From the NCBI RefSeq assembly GCF_006636215.1, contig NZ_VIFM01000004.1, positions 1-64,000 of the forward strand: a DNA stretch of 64,000 bases, read 5' to 3'. Shown here piece after piece: positions 1 to 7,489 of this stretch. Made by a program: the position numbers and the translations under genes. The stretch's first letter is position 1, and every line of letters starts with the position of its first letter. The DNA is from Myxococcus llanfairpwllgwyngyllgogerychwyrndrobwllllantysiliogogogochensis (lineage in GTDB: Bacteria > Myxococcota > Myxococcia > Myxococcales > Myxococcaceae). The notes beneath the pieces were generated by a model. That model ran no database searches and was not told where the DNA came from. It saw only the letters and a program-made list of their open reading frames with translations.

Positions 1-525
1 GGCCTGGGGTGGGGGCCGTTCGAGGCGGGCATGGTGACCATCGGCACGGGGCTGGGGGCCATGTCCTGCAAGCCCGTGGCGCCGTGGGTCATCAAGCGGC
101 TGGGCTTCCGGACGACGCTCGTCGGTTCCAACCTGGCCGCGGCGGTGCTGACGGCGCTCCCGGCGTTCTTCCGCAACTCCACGCCCATTCCGCTCATCGT
201 CGCCACGTTGATGGTCAGCGGCTTCGTGCGCTCGCTGCAGTTCACCGCCATCAACGCCGTGGCGTACGCGGACATCCCTCGGGAGAAGATGAGCCAGGCC
301 TCCACGGTGGCGGTGGTGACGCAGCAGATGGCGCTGAGCGTGGGCATCAGCCTGGGCGCGCTCATGCTGCATCTGGCGCGAGGGAGTGGGGATTTGCCGC
401 TGACCCCGGACCGCTTCTTGTTGCCGTTCCTCGCCGTGGGCGTGGTGTCTTCGCTGGCGGGGCCGCTGTTCAGGCGGTTGCCAGAAGACGCGGGTTCTCG
501 CATCGGTGGGCGCGCGGTGAGCTGA
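1..525 (+). CDS. MFS drug-exporter-type permease, C-terminal fragment
   Basis: The reading frame is open from base 1, so the gene starts outside the window; about 174 residues remain. The fragment has several hydrophobic membrane segments separated by short basic loops, including a helix that begins WGPFEAGMVTIGTG and a later one with VTQQMALSVGISLGAL. This is the style of the C-terminal half of DHA2/EmrB-like proton-driven multidrug exporters of the major facilitator superfamily. The protein would sit in the inner membrane; the substrate cannot be told. It ends with a short charged tail and converges on the lipoprotein gene at 588 with about 60 bases between. The family is fairly sure, the subfamily less so. 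Confidence 0.8.
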   Translation, partial: GLGWGPFEAGMVTIGTGLGAMSCKPVAPWVIKRLGFRTTLVGSNLAAAVLTALPAFFRNSTPIPLIVATLMVSGFVRSLQFTAINAVAYADIPREKMSQASTVAVVTQQMALSVGISLGALMLHLARGSGDLPLTPDRFLLPFLAVGVVSSLAGPLFRRLPEDAGSRIGGRAVS

Positions 526-587
526 GCGGAGGCGCCGCTGCCCGGGCTGGAGGGGACCCGGACAGCGAACGCCCCCGCTCACTTCCC

Positions 588-1778
588 TTAGCGACCGTCG
601 TGGTAGCAGAAGCCGTAGGTGCGGTCGTAGCCGCCGCCGGAGCGGCCGTAGTTCATGTAGCCCAGCTCCTCGCCCGGGCCGCAGTTGCTGCGCGCGCGCT
701 CATAGGCGTAGCAGGTGCCCTTGCCCGTACGGGCAAGGTCCAGACACGCGCCGCGCGCGCCCTCGGTGCCGCAGAACTCCGCGTAGCCCACGCTGCACTG
801 CTCGCCAATCCGCGCGGGGTCGAAGTCGAAGCCGAGCGGCTGGAGCACGGACTGCTCGATGCACAGGCCGTAGACGCCGCACACGGTGCCCGTGGGGCAG
901 CCCGGGTTCGCCGCCATGAAGTCACACGTCTTGAGGCACTGGGCGTTCGCGGAGAGCAGGTCCGTGCAGGTGAAGCCCTGCTCGCAGTCCGTGGAGTCCA
1001 GTTCGTACTCGCTCACCGCCGGGGTGGTGGTGCACGCCTGGCCGTGCGTCTTGGTGCCCAGCGCCCGCTCCAGCGTGCCGTCGCTGGCGGCGTAGTTGGT
1101 GGGCACGCAGGTGGTGTCCGGCAGGTTCGCCGTCAGCGAGCCCTCGCGCGGATCGCAGCCACCCGGGCGCACGGTGTTCCACGTCGCGAAGCGGATCCAC
1201 TTGCACTCGCCGCCCGGCACCACGGCGCTGCCCCAGTACGGGGCGTTGAGCGGCGCGGCGTCCACGGACTCGCGGAGCACCACGTTCGCCAGCGCTCCAA
1301 TCGTCTGGTCCGGCGAGACCTTCAGCGCGACGAGCATCGTCCCGGAGTCGGCGACGAGGTACTTCTCCGTTGGCGCACCGGAGTCCTGGTAGCCCATCAC
1401 GCAGCGATCACACGTGAAGGTGTTGCCTCCGCCCACGGACAAGTCATACAGCCCGGGCGCGGTATTCACGTCCAGCCGGAGGTACGCCAGGTTCGTGGCG
1501 GTGGGGGCGGCCGGGTTGGTGAACGTGCCCCGGTACGTCGGCTGCTGCGAGTACCTCACCGGCGTCAGCTCCACGCCGTTGCTCAGCTCTCCCAGCGTGA
1601 TTTCGGTACAGCCCGGGGGAGGCGTCAGTGACTTGGACTGCTCCTCGATGGAGCGCACTTCCTCCTGGTTCGTCGCGGGCTCCTTCGTCGTGGTGGGGCC
1701 ACAGCCCACCAGCCCCGCCAGCAACACCGCACCCCAACGCAAACCCTTCGCAGACGTATCACCGAGACGGGACGCCAT
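588..1778 (-). CDS. Cys-rich secreted lipoprotein, function unknown
   Basis: A 396-residue protein with a lipoprotein signal peptide: basic start, hydrophobic stretch and lipobox LVGC, followed by a Thr/Glu-rich tether. I chose the ATG at 1778 because it gives a normal signal peptide and has GGTGG just upstream; the frame stays open upstream to an ATG at 1877. The N-terminal half (after CTEITLGELSNG) looks like a beta-rich domain. The second half carries many cysteines in short spaced groups (for example CDRC, CEQGFTC, CGVYGLC), like the EGF/disulfide modules common in myxobacterial surface proteins. No catalytic motif is recognised. It is probably anchored in the outer membrane. Confidence 0.75.
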   Translation of the reverse strand: MASRLGDTSAKGLRWGAVLLAGLVGCGPTTTKEPATNQEEVRSIEEQSKSLTPPPGCTEITLGELSNGVELTPVRYSQQPTYRGTFTNPAAPTATNLAYLRLDVNTAPGLYDLSVGGGNTFTCDRCVMGYQDSGAPTEKYLVADSGTMLVALKVSPDQTIGALANVVLRESVDAAPLNAPYWGSAVVPGGECKWIRFATWNTVRPGGCDPREGSLTANLPDTTCVPTNYAASDGTLERALGTKTHGQACTTTPAVSEYELDSTDCEQGFTCTDLLSANAQCLKTCDFMAANPGCPTGTVCGVYGLCIEQSVLQPLGFDFDPARIGEQCSVGYAEFCGTEGARGACLDLARTGKGTCYAYERARSNCGPGEELGYMNYGRSGGGYDRTYGFCYHDGR

Positions 1779-2232
1779 GTTTCCACCAATCCTTGTCATG
1801 CACGCACGCGTGCCGCCAGCCGGGAAGTTCCGGGGGCTCTGGGAATACTTGTAGTTTTGATACTGATGCAACTTCATTTCGACAAAGGTCGAGATGGAGC
1901 GAGATGACCTTCAAATGGCAAGTAAGTCCGCCCGCGCAGGGATGGAACGGAGCGCGCGCTGGAAGGTCGCATCTGTTTCCCTTGGTTTACTCGGAGTTCT
2001 GAAAAGGGATGTTTCGTGCGGACTGCGCGTGTGATTGGCGCAAGTGGCGGAAGGGGACTGGCCGCGCGGTCCACTCCGAAGAGCGGCGCCCAATGACTAC
2101 GTGGGATCCACAGGGTCCTGGATGCCCCGGACGGGTGTGACGCCTCGGGCCGAGGAGGAGGGCGCTTCCTCGCACCGAGGTCCGCGAGGGAATGTGCTCT
2201 CCTGCAGGCCTCCCTTTGGAAGGAGTGTCACC
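1779..2232. other. Intergenic region between divergent lipoprotein genes
   Basis: About 450 bases lie between two genes that point away from each other. No convincing gene or RNA is seen. Promoters for both neighbours must lie here. The stretch near 1840-1920 is less GC-rich than its surroundings and is the likeliest promoter site for the minus-strand gene, but no clear -35/-10 pair is assigned. Confidence 0.4.
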
Positions 2233-2565
2233 ATGAAGAGCACCCTGAGTGGTTTCGCCGTGCTGGCCGCGGGCTTCCTGATGGCGTGTGGCGGGGAGTC
2301 CCCGCCGCTCTCGGAGCAGCCCGTTCCGTCGACTGTCCTGGAAGGCGCGCCCACGGAAGGCACCGCCGGGGAGGTGTCCGCCCAGGCCTGTGTGCAGCTC
2401 TACCGCCCTCGGTACAGCGCCTGGTACAGCTCGCTCCCCTACAGCGAGGAGGGGCTGGTGGCCTCCTGCTATACGAACGATGACTGCACCACGGAGTGTT
2501 CAGGCTCGGGGGATGGGCCGTACGCCTCGCACTCCGGCTTCTTCTACTGCACCTACTGCCCCTGA
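2233..2565 (+). CDS. Small secreted lipoprotein, function unknown
   Basis: A 110-residue protein. The ATG at 2233 is preceded by a strong GGAAGGAG ribosome site, which decides the start over the in-frame extension upstream. The N-terminus is a clear lipoprotein signal (MKSTLSGF, hydrophobic core, FLMACGG lipobox). The mature part is short, with a disordered Pro/Glu/Thr tether and then a Tyr- and Cys-rich module with about six cysteines (CVQLY, CYTNDDC, CSGS, CTYC), likely disulfide bonded. No family is recognised. Proteins of this build are common and poorly described in myxobacteria. Confidence 0.75.
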   Translation: MKSTLSGFAVLAAGFLMACGGESPPLSEQPVPSTVLEGAPTEGTAGEVSAQACVQLYRPRYSAWYSSLPYSEEGLVASCYTNDDCTTECSGSGDGPYASHSGFFYCTYCP

Positions 2566-2695
2566 GGCCGACGTTGGGTGCGTAGGGCTTGGGTCCGCCC
2601 CGGAGTTCTGGGGCGGCCCATGCGTCTTTCAATCGCAGGGAAGCGTCGAAGGCACCGTCGACGACAAGCGCGGAGCGGCGCCCCTCACGGGGGGC

Positions 2696-2926
2696 TCAAC
2701 GGACTTGCATCGACGTGGTGATGCTTTCGACCGCGCGCAGCTCCTCCGGCGAGAGCGCACGCAATGCCTTCAGGGTCTGCTCATGCGCTGCTTTATACGC
2801 GGTCTCATCCGAGCGCAGCATCGCGGCCTCTCCCGCGCGCACGGCTGTCGTCAGCGCCATCACGGTGCGAGTGTTGACGCGCTTCGCCGCGAGTGCTCGC
2901 TCGAAGTGGTCCGCATTGCCAGCCAC
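2696..2926 (-). CDS. Short hypothetical protein, possibly a gene remnant
   Basis: A 76-residue frame starting at GTG (2926), Ala/Glu/Arg-rich and predicted mostly helical (ends ALSPEELRAVESITTSMQ). The frame stays open upstream for about 24 more codons with protein-like composition (Pro/Thr/Gly-rich) before a stop, but no start codon with a ribosome site is seen there. It may be a small intact gene or the C-terminal remnant of a secreted helical protein whose 5' end is lost. No family is recognised. Confidence 0.4.
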   Translation of the reverse strand: MAGNADHFERALAAKRVNTRTVMALTTAVRAGEAAMLRSDETAYKAAHEQTLKALRALSPEELRAVESITTSMQVR

Positions 2927-3045
2927 GGTTTCAAGGCCAGAACCGTTCGTGAGTCCTGTCCCTTCAGGGACTGTCGGTTCCTGCTGAGTTGGGGCGTGTC
3001 ATGGTAGACACCGGGACGCAATCGCCGGAGAGGAGACACAGGACC

Positions 3046-3453
3046 ATGGCCGCGAAGCGCGCTGTGACGCCCCCGCAAGACGGCTCGAAGGAGGTCACCG
3101 CGCTCCTCGACGAGCGAGCGCACCCGCTGCGCAAGGACATCGACCAGGTCCGAAAGCTCATCCTCGGTGTCGACCCCTCCATCTCCGAGGCGGTGAAGTG
3201 GAACACCGCGAGCTTCCGCACCACCGAGTTCTTCGCGGCCGTGCACCTTCGCTCCGAGGACCGCGTGCAGCTCGTCTTCCACACCGGCGCGAAGGTGAAG
3301 CAGAGCGCGAAGAGTGGAGTCGAGCTCGACGATCCGGAGGGACTCTGCCGGTGGCTCGCGAAAGACCGCTGTCTCGTCACGCTCGAGTCCGTACGGAGCC
3401 AGCGCAAGGCGCTCGAGGCGCTCGTGCGTCAGTGGATTCGACAGGTGGAATGA
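3046..3453 (+). CDS. DUF1801 domain protein
   Basis: A 135-residue soluble protein. I chose the ATG at 3046, which follows a GGAGAGGAG stretch, over the in-frame start at 2989. The central part (HPLRKDIDQVRKLILGVDP, then EAVKWNTASFR and a beta-rich block with VQLVFHTGAKVK) has the pattern of the DUF1801/YdhG-like fold, a small alpha/beta domain of unknown biochemical role. Its length suits a single-domain member. It stands alone between unrelated genes. Confidence 0.8.
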   Translation: MAAKRAVTPPQDGSKEVTALLDERAHPLRKDIDQVRKLILGVDPSISEAVKWNTASFRTTEFFAAVHLRSEDRVQLVFHTGAKVKQSAKSGVELDDPEGLCRWLAKDRCLVTLESVRSQRKALEALVRQWIRQVE

Positions 3454-3641
3454 ACCCAGGGTGAAGACGCAGTCCGTGCGGGACCTCGGCGAACGGCATG
3501 GGGCTCCTGCGTGCCTTGCGGTCCTGGGGCGTCTCGCCGGTCCAGATTCCCGCGCTTCGTCATGCCCGAAAAAGCTAGAATCCGTCCACCATTCGCCTCG
3601 CGACGTCCCTCGCGGCGCAGACTGGACGGAGCTGTTTCAGA

Positions 3642-4094
3642 ATGATTCTCCGCATCGTCACGGATGAGGACCTTCCCATCTTCTTCGAGCACCAGTGCGA
3701 CCCGGAAGCGCTGCGTATGGCCGCGTTTCCATCGCGGGCGCGCGACGCGTTCATGACTCACTGGCGCACGAATGTTCTCCGCCCTGAAAACGTCAACCGC
3801 ACCATCGTTGTGGGTGGCGTGGTCGTTGGGAACATCGGCAGTTGGGAACAGGATGGAAAGCGCCTCATCGGCTATTGGGTGGGGCGCGAGCAGTGGGGCA
3901 AAGGCATCGCCACCCGGGCCCTCACTGAGTTTCTCGCGCTCGTGCCCGCCCGGCCGCTTCATGCGTGGGTCGCTGTCCACAACACCGCGTCGATCCGCGT
4001 CCTCGAAAAGTGTGGCTTCCACACCATCATCGATGAGCATCAGGAACACCCGGATGGAGTCGCCGAAGTCCTCATGAGGCTGGGTTCGACGTAG
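3642..4094 (+). CDS. GNAT-family N-acetyltransferase (RimJ/RimL type)
   Basis: A 150-residue protein, the usual length for a single-domain GNAT enzyme, which moves an acetyl group from acetyl-CoA to an amine. The acetyl-CoA pyrophosphate loop is visible as GREQWGKGIATRAL (about residues 86-99), preceded by the beta4 strand RLIGYWVG and followed by HAWVAVHNTASIRVLEKCGF, the conserved segment of the RimJ/RimL group. The substrate could be a protein N-terminus, an amino acid or a small amine; the sequence does not decide. It appears monocistronic. Confidence 0.87.
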   Translation: MILRIVTDEDLPIFFEHQCDPEALRMAAFPSRARDAFMTHWRTNVLRPENVNRTIVVGGVVVGNIGSWEQDGKRLIGYWVGREQWGKGIATRALTEFLALVPARPLHAWVAVHNTASIRVLEKCGFHTIIDEHQEHPDGVAEVLMRLGST

Positions 4095-4430
4095 CGAAGG
4101 TCGTCTGGCTTTCCCTTCGAGGCATCACCGCGTGCCGTGAAGACAAGAACCACGGGTGGGTCGGCTGGGCGCGAGGTGTGGACGTGGCGCCGCATCTTCT
4201 CGACGTATCCCGTCCGTCGGCAGCCGGCCTGTGCTCGCCCTCCTCGAAATCAGCGATGGCTCCCGTGGTTTCGAAAGCATGCCGAGAAGGTGGGTCGGTT
4301 CTGAATCACAAGCACCAGATGACGCAGGGTGTTGTTGATGGCGTGGAGCCGATTCGCACCGGGTGGCCCTGGGAGGAGGTGCTACTCTTCCAATGTCTTT
4401 CAATCCAGAAAGGCGCTCGAGGAGGCGTAC
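4095..4430. other. Intergenic region, no gene recognised
   Basis: About 336 bases between the acetyltransferase and the small lipoprotein gene. Frames that cross it have a composition typical of shadow frames and no ribosome site. It presumably carries the promoter of the gene at 4431. Confidence 0.4.
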
Positions 4431-4670
4431 ATGCGGATCAAGTCCTTTATCACCAAGGCGCTGCTGACCGTGGGCTTGCTGTCGGGATGTGGTGGCGTTG
4501 ACGCGGAACAGGACCCCTCGGTCGAGGCTCTTGCGTGCGGGGGCGTGTGCGACCGCCTCTACAACCGCTGCCTGTTTCTTGAAAACAGGCCGGCTGATGA
4601 ATGCGTCGCGGATTGGGATGCCTGTATGGCTCGCTTCTGCCCCGCGGTAGACGCGGCTGAAGCTGAGTAG
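4431..4670 (+). CDS. Small Cys-rich lipoprotein
   Basis: A 79-residue protein starting at the ATG at 4431, just after GAGGAGG. The signal peptide MRIKSFITKALLTVGLLSGC ends in an LSGC lipobox. The mature part has six further cysteines in a CxxxC...C...C...C...C arrangement (CGGVCDRLYNRC, then ECVADWDACMARFC), which suggests a small disulfide-stabilised helical hairpin. The function is unknown. It converges on the tail cluster across a shared terminator hairpin. Confidence 0.7.
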   Translation: MRIKSFITKALLTVGLLSGCGGVDAEQDPSVEALACGGVCDRLYNRCLFLENRPADECVADWDACMARFCPAVDAAEAE

Positions 4671-4688
4671 CAGGTCCTTGAGCAAGAG

Positions 4689-4720
4689 CGGCCCGCCCAG
4701 GCATTCCCTGGGTCGGGCCG
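4689..4720. terminator. Hairpin terminator between convergent genes
   Basis: Arms CGGCCCGCCCAGG and CCTGGGTCGGGCCG form a 13-bp stem with one bulged T and a 5-base loop. It lies between the plus-strand lipoprotein gene and the end of the minus-strand tail cluster, so it can serve both. The T-tract is weak on either side. Confidence 0.6.
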
Positions 4721-4756
4721 TTGTACGGCGGTTGCTCCCGCGCCAGCCTCCGACGG

Positions 4757-5524
4757 CTACGTCACGCGCCGCACCTCGAGGATGGTGCCTTCCAGCTCCG
4801 GCGTCCCCAGTGAGATGAGCTGCTCCAGCTCTCCCCGGACGATGAAGTTCGCCTGGGCGCGGCTGAAGAACGTCTCACCCACGGGCTCCATGGCGCGCTG
4901 GATGTCCAGGAGGCTCGCCGCGGGCTGGAGCAGCCGCAGCCTCACGCCCGACTCGTCGGGATACGTGTCCTCGTCCTCAAGGTTGCCCATGTCCGCGGAG
5001 GCGGCCAAGGCCGCGGCCAGGGCACGCGAGAGCAGGGGCGCGGCGTTGCCCGGGGCCTTCACCCAGGCGCGGATGGACAGCGACAGCTCGCACCGGCGCC
5101 GTTCCAGGAAGCCGTCGGCGCGGTCTCCTCGCAGGAAGGCGACCACGGCCTCGTTGGCCACGGCGGGCGCGCGATAGAGGCGCAGCGTGGTGTCCTCGAG
5201 CGTGTAGTCATCGCCCCTGCGCAGCGGGTGCCCGGGCGGTGACTCCACTTCGCTCACCTGTCCGCGCGCATTCGCGGGGAGCGTGAAGTCCTTCGTCGTC
5301 CCGTTGCCCGCCCAGCGGTGCACCTGGGCGAAATAGGACGGCTGTCGTTGCGCCGCCAGGTCATCGCCTTCCGGAAGCGCCAGCTTCAGTCGGGAGGCAT
5401 AGACCTCGACGAGCGCCTCCGCGTCGGCGGCGGGTCCTCGTGAGGGGCCGGTCGCGACCTCCACCGTCTCGGGGACGGCGGGGCGCAGGGCATCGTGGAA
5501 GTAGGACTCGATGGCGAGGAGCAT
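4757..5524 (-). CDS. Tail-cluster terminal protein, unassigned (possible tail terminator)
   Basis: A 255-residue soluble protein, last gene of the contractile-tail operon, 15 bases after its neighbour. It starts MLLAIESYFHDAL, has a middle beta-rich part, and a segment RRRCELSLSIRAWVKAPGN followed by helices (LLSRALAAALAAS). That layout is reminiscent of phage tail-terminator or DUF4255-type tail-completion proteins, which cap the sheath and tube, but I cannot assign it firmly. Position in the operon is the main argument for a role in the tail particle. No signal peptide or membrane segment is seen. Confidence 0.6.
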   Translation of the reverse strand: MLLAIESYFHDALRPAVPETVEVATGPSRGPAADAEALVEVYASRLKLALPEGDDLAAQRQPSYFAQVHRWAGNGTTKDFTLPANARGQVSEVESPPGHPLRRGDDYTLEDTTLRLYRAPAVANEAVVAFLRGDRADGFLERRRCELSLSIRAWVKAPGNAAPLLSRALAAALAASADMGNLEDEDTYPDESGVRLRLLQPAASLLDIQRAMEPVGETFFSRAQANFIVRGELEQLISLGTPELEGTILEVRRVT

Positions 5525-5539
5525 GGGGTGGGGGTCTCG

Positions 5540-7249
5540 CTACCTCGGGAAGAGTGGGTAGGTCTCCCGCTGGGGGATGACCACCTGGAGCCCGGAGAGG
5601 GTGATGTCACCGGCCACGCGCGACTGGACGAGGACTTCCAGCGGCGGCGGGCTTCCGGTGCCCCCGGGCGGCGTGAGGGTGGCCAGGGCCTTGGCATCCA
5701 GCGCGACGGAACCGTCCTCGCGAGCCGTCACGTCGAGCACCTTCGTGCCCCAGCGGAGCTGAAGACGGGGCGGGAGCGGAGGCACGGCTGTGAGTGGACG
5801 CAGGCGTGGACGCGAGCATGCCCAGAGCGCCTCCGCGTCCTCTTCCGCTCCCGGAAGGCCATTCTCCCGAGGCAGCCAGGGGCCCAGGGCCTCGGTGCGA
5901 TGCAGCGCGGTGCCAGGCGTCAACGAGCCCGGCGTGGGAGCGGTCTCCGCATGGTCCGTGAGGCTCCAGAGGACATCTCCTTCGTCCACCGTGAGGACGG
6001 CCCACCACGGGCCCGTTCCGAGCGCGAGCGGCTTGCCAGGAGTGAAGGCGACCCAGCGCGAGGCCCACGGAGCCGAACCCTCCTGCTCCAGCAGCAGGGG
6101 AATGGAACCGCCAGCCAGGGGCGCATCATCGGGCCGGTCATGCACGTCGGCATGAAAGGCGAGGGTTCCCACCACGCGCCGGGTCAGCGGACGCAAGTGG
6201 AGGTCCAGGGCCGCGAGCGGGCCCGTGGCGCGCGTCGCACGGAAGGCCTGCGCGGCGGAGTACCCGGAGCCGCAGTGGTGAGACAGCGCGGGCATCGAGG
6301 GCGGGCGCGGCGCGAGGGGAAGGTCCTCATCGTGCAGTTGATGCTGGACGTGGAACCGCACCTCGGAGAGCGCGCGGTCCCTGGGCACGGTGACTCGCGC
6401 GGACACGCTGCTGTCCGTGTTCACCGCCAGCGTCTGGCTCTCCGCGCCGTCGCTCCAGCGCTGGATGACCTCCAGCGTGTCCATGACGAGCTGGACGCGG
6501 TCGAACATGCCCAGCCCCGACGAGCGCAGCGCCACCGCCACCGCGCCGGACTTGAGGTCCACCGGCCACGCGCGCTGGAGCGCGTCGCTCAACGCATCCT
6601 CCAGCACCAGCTCCTGCCGGGGCAGCAGGGGCAGCGCATGGTGGAAGAACAGCGCGCCCGCGCCTACGCCCACTGTCGCGGTGAGGTCGGGAGGCCGCGC
6701 GGGCGCGCGCAGGGCGATGCTCGCCACCTGGGTCGCCGCCAGCGTCTTCGGCGTCCCCACCGGAGGCGGCGCGCTGCTCGCCTCCACGAACTCCACCAGC
6801 AAGCGGCTGGCGAGGATGCCCGGCAGTGGCGCTGGCGCCACGGCGTTCACCGACACCGTGTCCGACGGCGTCGGGGGATACCAGGCGCCGCCCTCCGCGA
6901 CGCTCAGGCGTCCCTTCTTCTCCGTCTGCGTGGGAGAGGTCGGCAGCCGCACGTCCACGGAGGACAGGGGACGACGCGCCCCCCAGTCCAGGCTGAGCCA
7001 GGTGATGGGCTGCGCGGGGTCCAGGACGGTCTGCCCCCCGCTGGTGGCCAGCGTGGCGGTGGGCGACAGGTTCACCGTCACGTCATCCGACGGCGCGCGG
7101 ACGGTGAGTGCCGCGCGCACCAACGCCACGCCCGCCGGCACGTCCAGGGCGACGACGAGACCGGCGGTGTCCACCGGAATCTGTGCGGCCGTGGGAGGGG
7201 TGGCCGTCCCGGTATAGGTCAGCGTGGCGCCGACGCGCGTATCACTCAT
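5540..7249 (-). CDS. Large unassigned protein of the tail cluster
   Basis: A 569-residue protein starting MSDTRVGATLTYTG, rich in Ala, Pro, Leu and Val with many predicted beta strands, no signal peptide and no membrane segment. Two parts contain the pattern of a beta-sandwich (for example WLSLDWGARRPLSSVDVRLP and WWAVLTVDEGDVLWSL). No catalytic motif is recognised. It follows the fibre gene and the small coiled-coil gene, so it could be a second baseplate, fibre or host-contact component. Cargo or effector is possible but not supported by any motif. Confidence 0.65.
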   Translation of the reverse strand: MSDTRVGATLTYTGTATPPTAAQIPVDTAGLVVALDVPAGVALVRAALTVRAPSDDVTVNLSPTATLATSGGQTVLDPAQPITWLSLDWGARRPLSSVDVRLPTSPTQTEKKGRLSVAEGGAWYPPTPSDTVSVNAVAPAPLPGILASRLLVEFVEASSAPPPVGTPKTLAATQVASIALRAPARPPDLTATVGVGAGALFFHHALPLLPRQELVLEDALSDALQRAWPVDLKSGAVAVALRSSGLGMFDRVQLVMDTLEVIQRWSDGAESQTLAVNTDSSVSARVTVPRDRALSEVRFHVQHQLHDEDLPLAPRPPSMPALSHHCGSGYSAAQAFRATRATGPLAALDLHLRPLTRRVVGTLAFHADVHDRPDDAPLAGGSIPLLLEQEGSAPWASRWVAFTPGKPLALGTGPWWAVLTVDEGDVLWSLTDHAETAPTPGSLTPGTALHRTEALGPWLPRENGLPGAEEDAEALWACSRPRLRPLTAVPPLPPRLQLRWGTKVLDVTAREDGSVALDAKALATLTPPGGTGSPPPLEVLVQSRVAGDITLSGLQVVIPQRETYPLFPR

Positions 7250-7276
7250 GGCGGAGTCCTGACGTCGTGCGGGGAA

Positions 7277-7489
7277 TCAGCGAGCGGCTTCCTTGATGTC
7301 CGTCACGGTGGCGGTGCCGCCCTCGGCCTTCGCGGGCAGCAGCTCCTGGAGCACCTGCATGGCGCCCTCGATGCGAAGCATCGTCTGCACCAGATGCGAG
7401 CGCTTCGCCTCCAGCTCCGCCATCATCTTCTGACCTGCTTCGTGCTCGGCCCGGAGGTCCGCGAGGCGCTTCTCGATGGCATCCATCAT
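7277..7489 (-). CDS. Small coiled-coil protein next to the tail fibre
   Basis: A 70-residue, strongly helical protein (MMDAIEKRLADLRAEHEAGQKM, then heptad-like ELEAKRSHLVQTMLRIEGAM). Its start overlaps the fibre stop in an ATGA arrangement, so the two are translationally coupled. It may be a fibre assembly chaperone or a small trimerisation or attachment subunit; both roles are inferred from position only. Confidence 0.65.
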   Translation of the reverse strand: MMDAIEKRLADLRAEHEAGQKMMAELEAKRSHLVQTMLRIEGAMQVLQELLPAKAEGGTATVTDIKEAAR

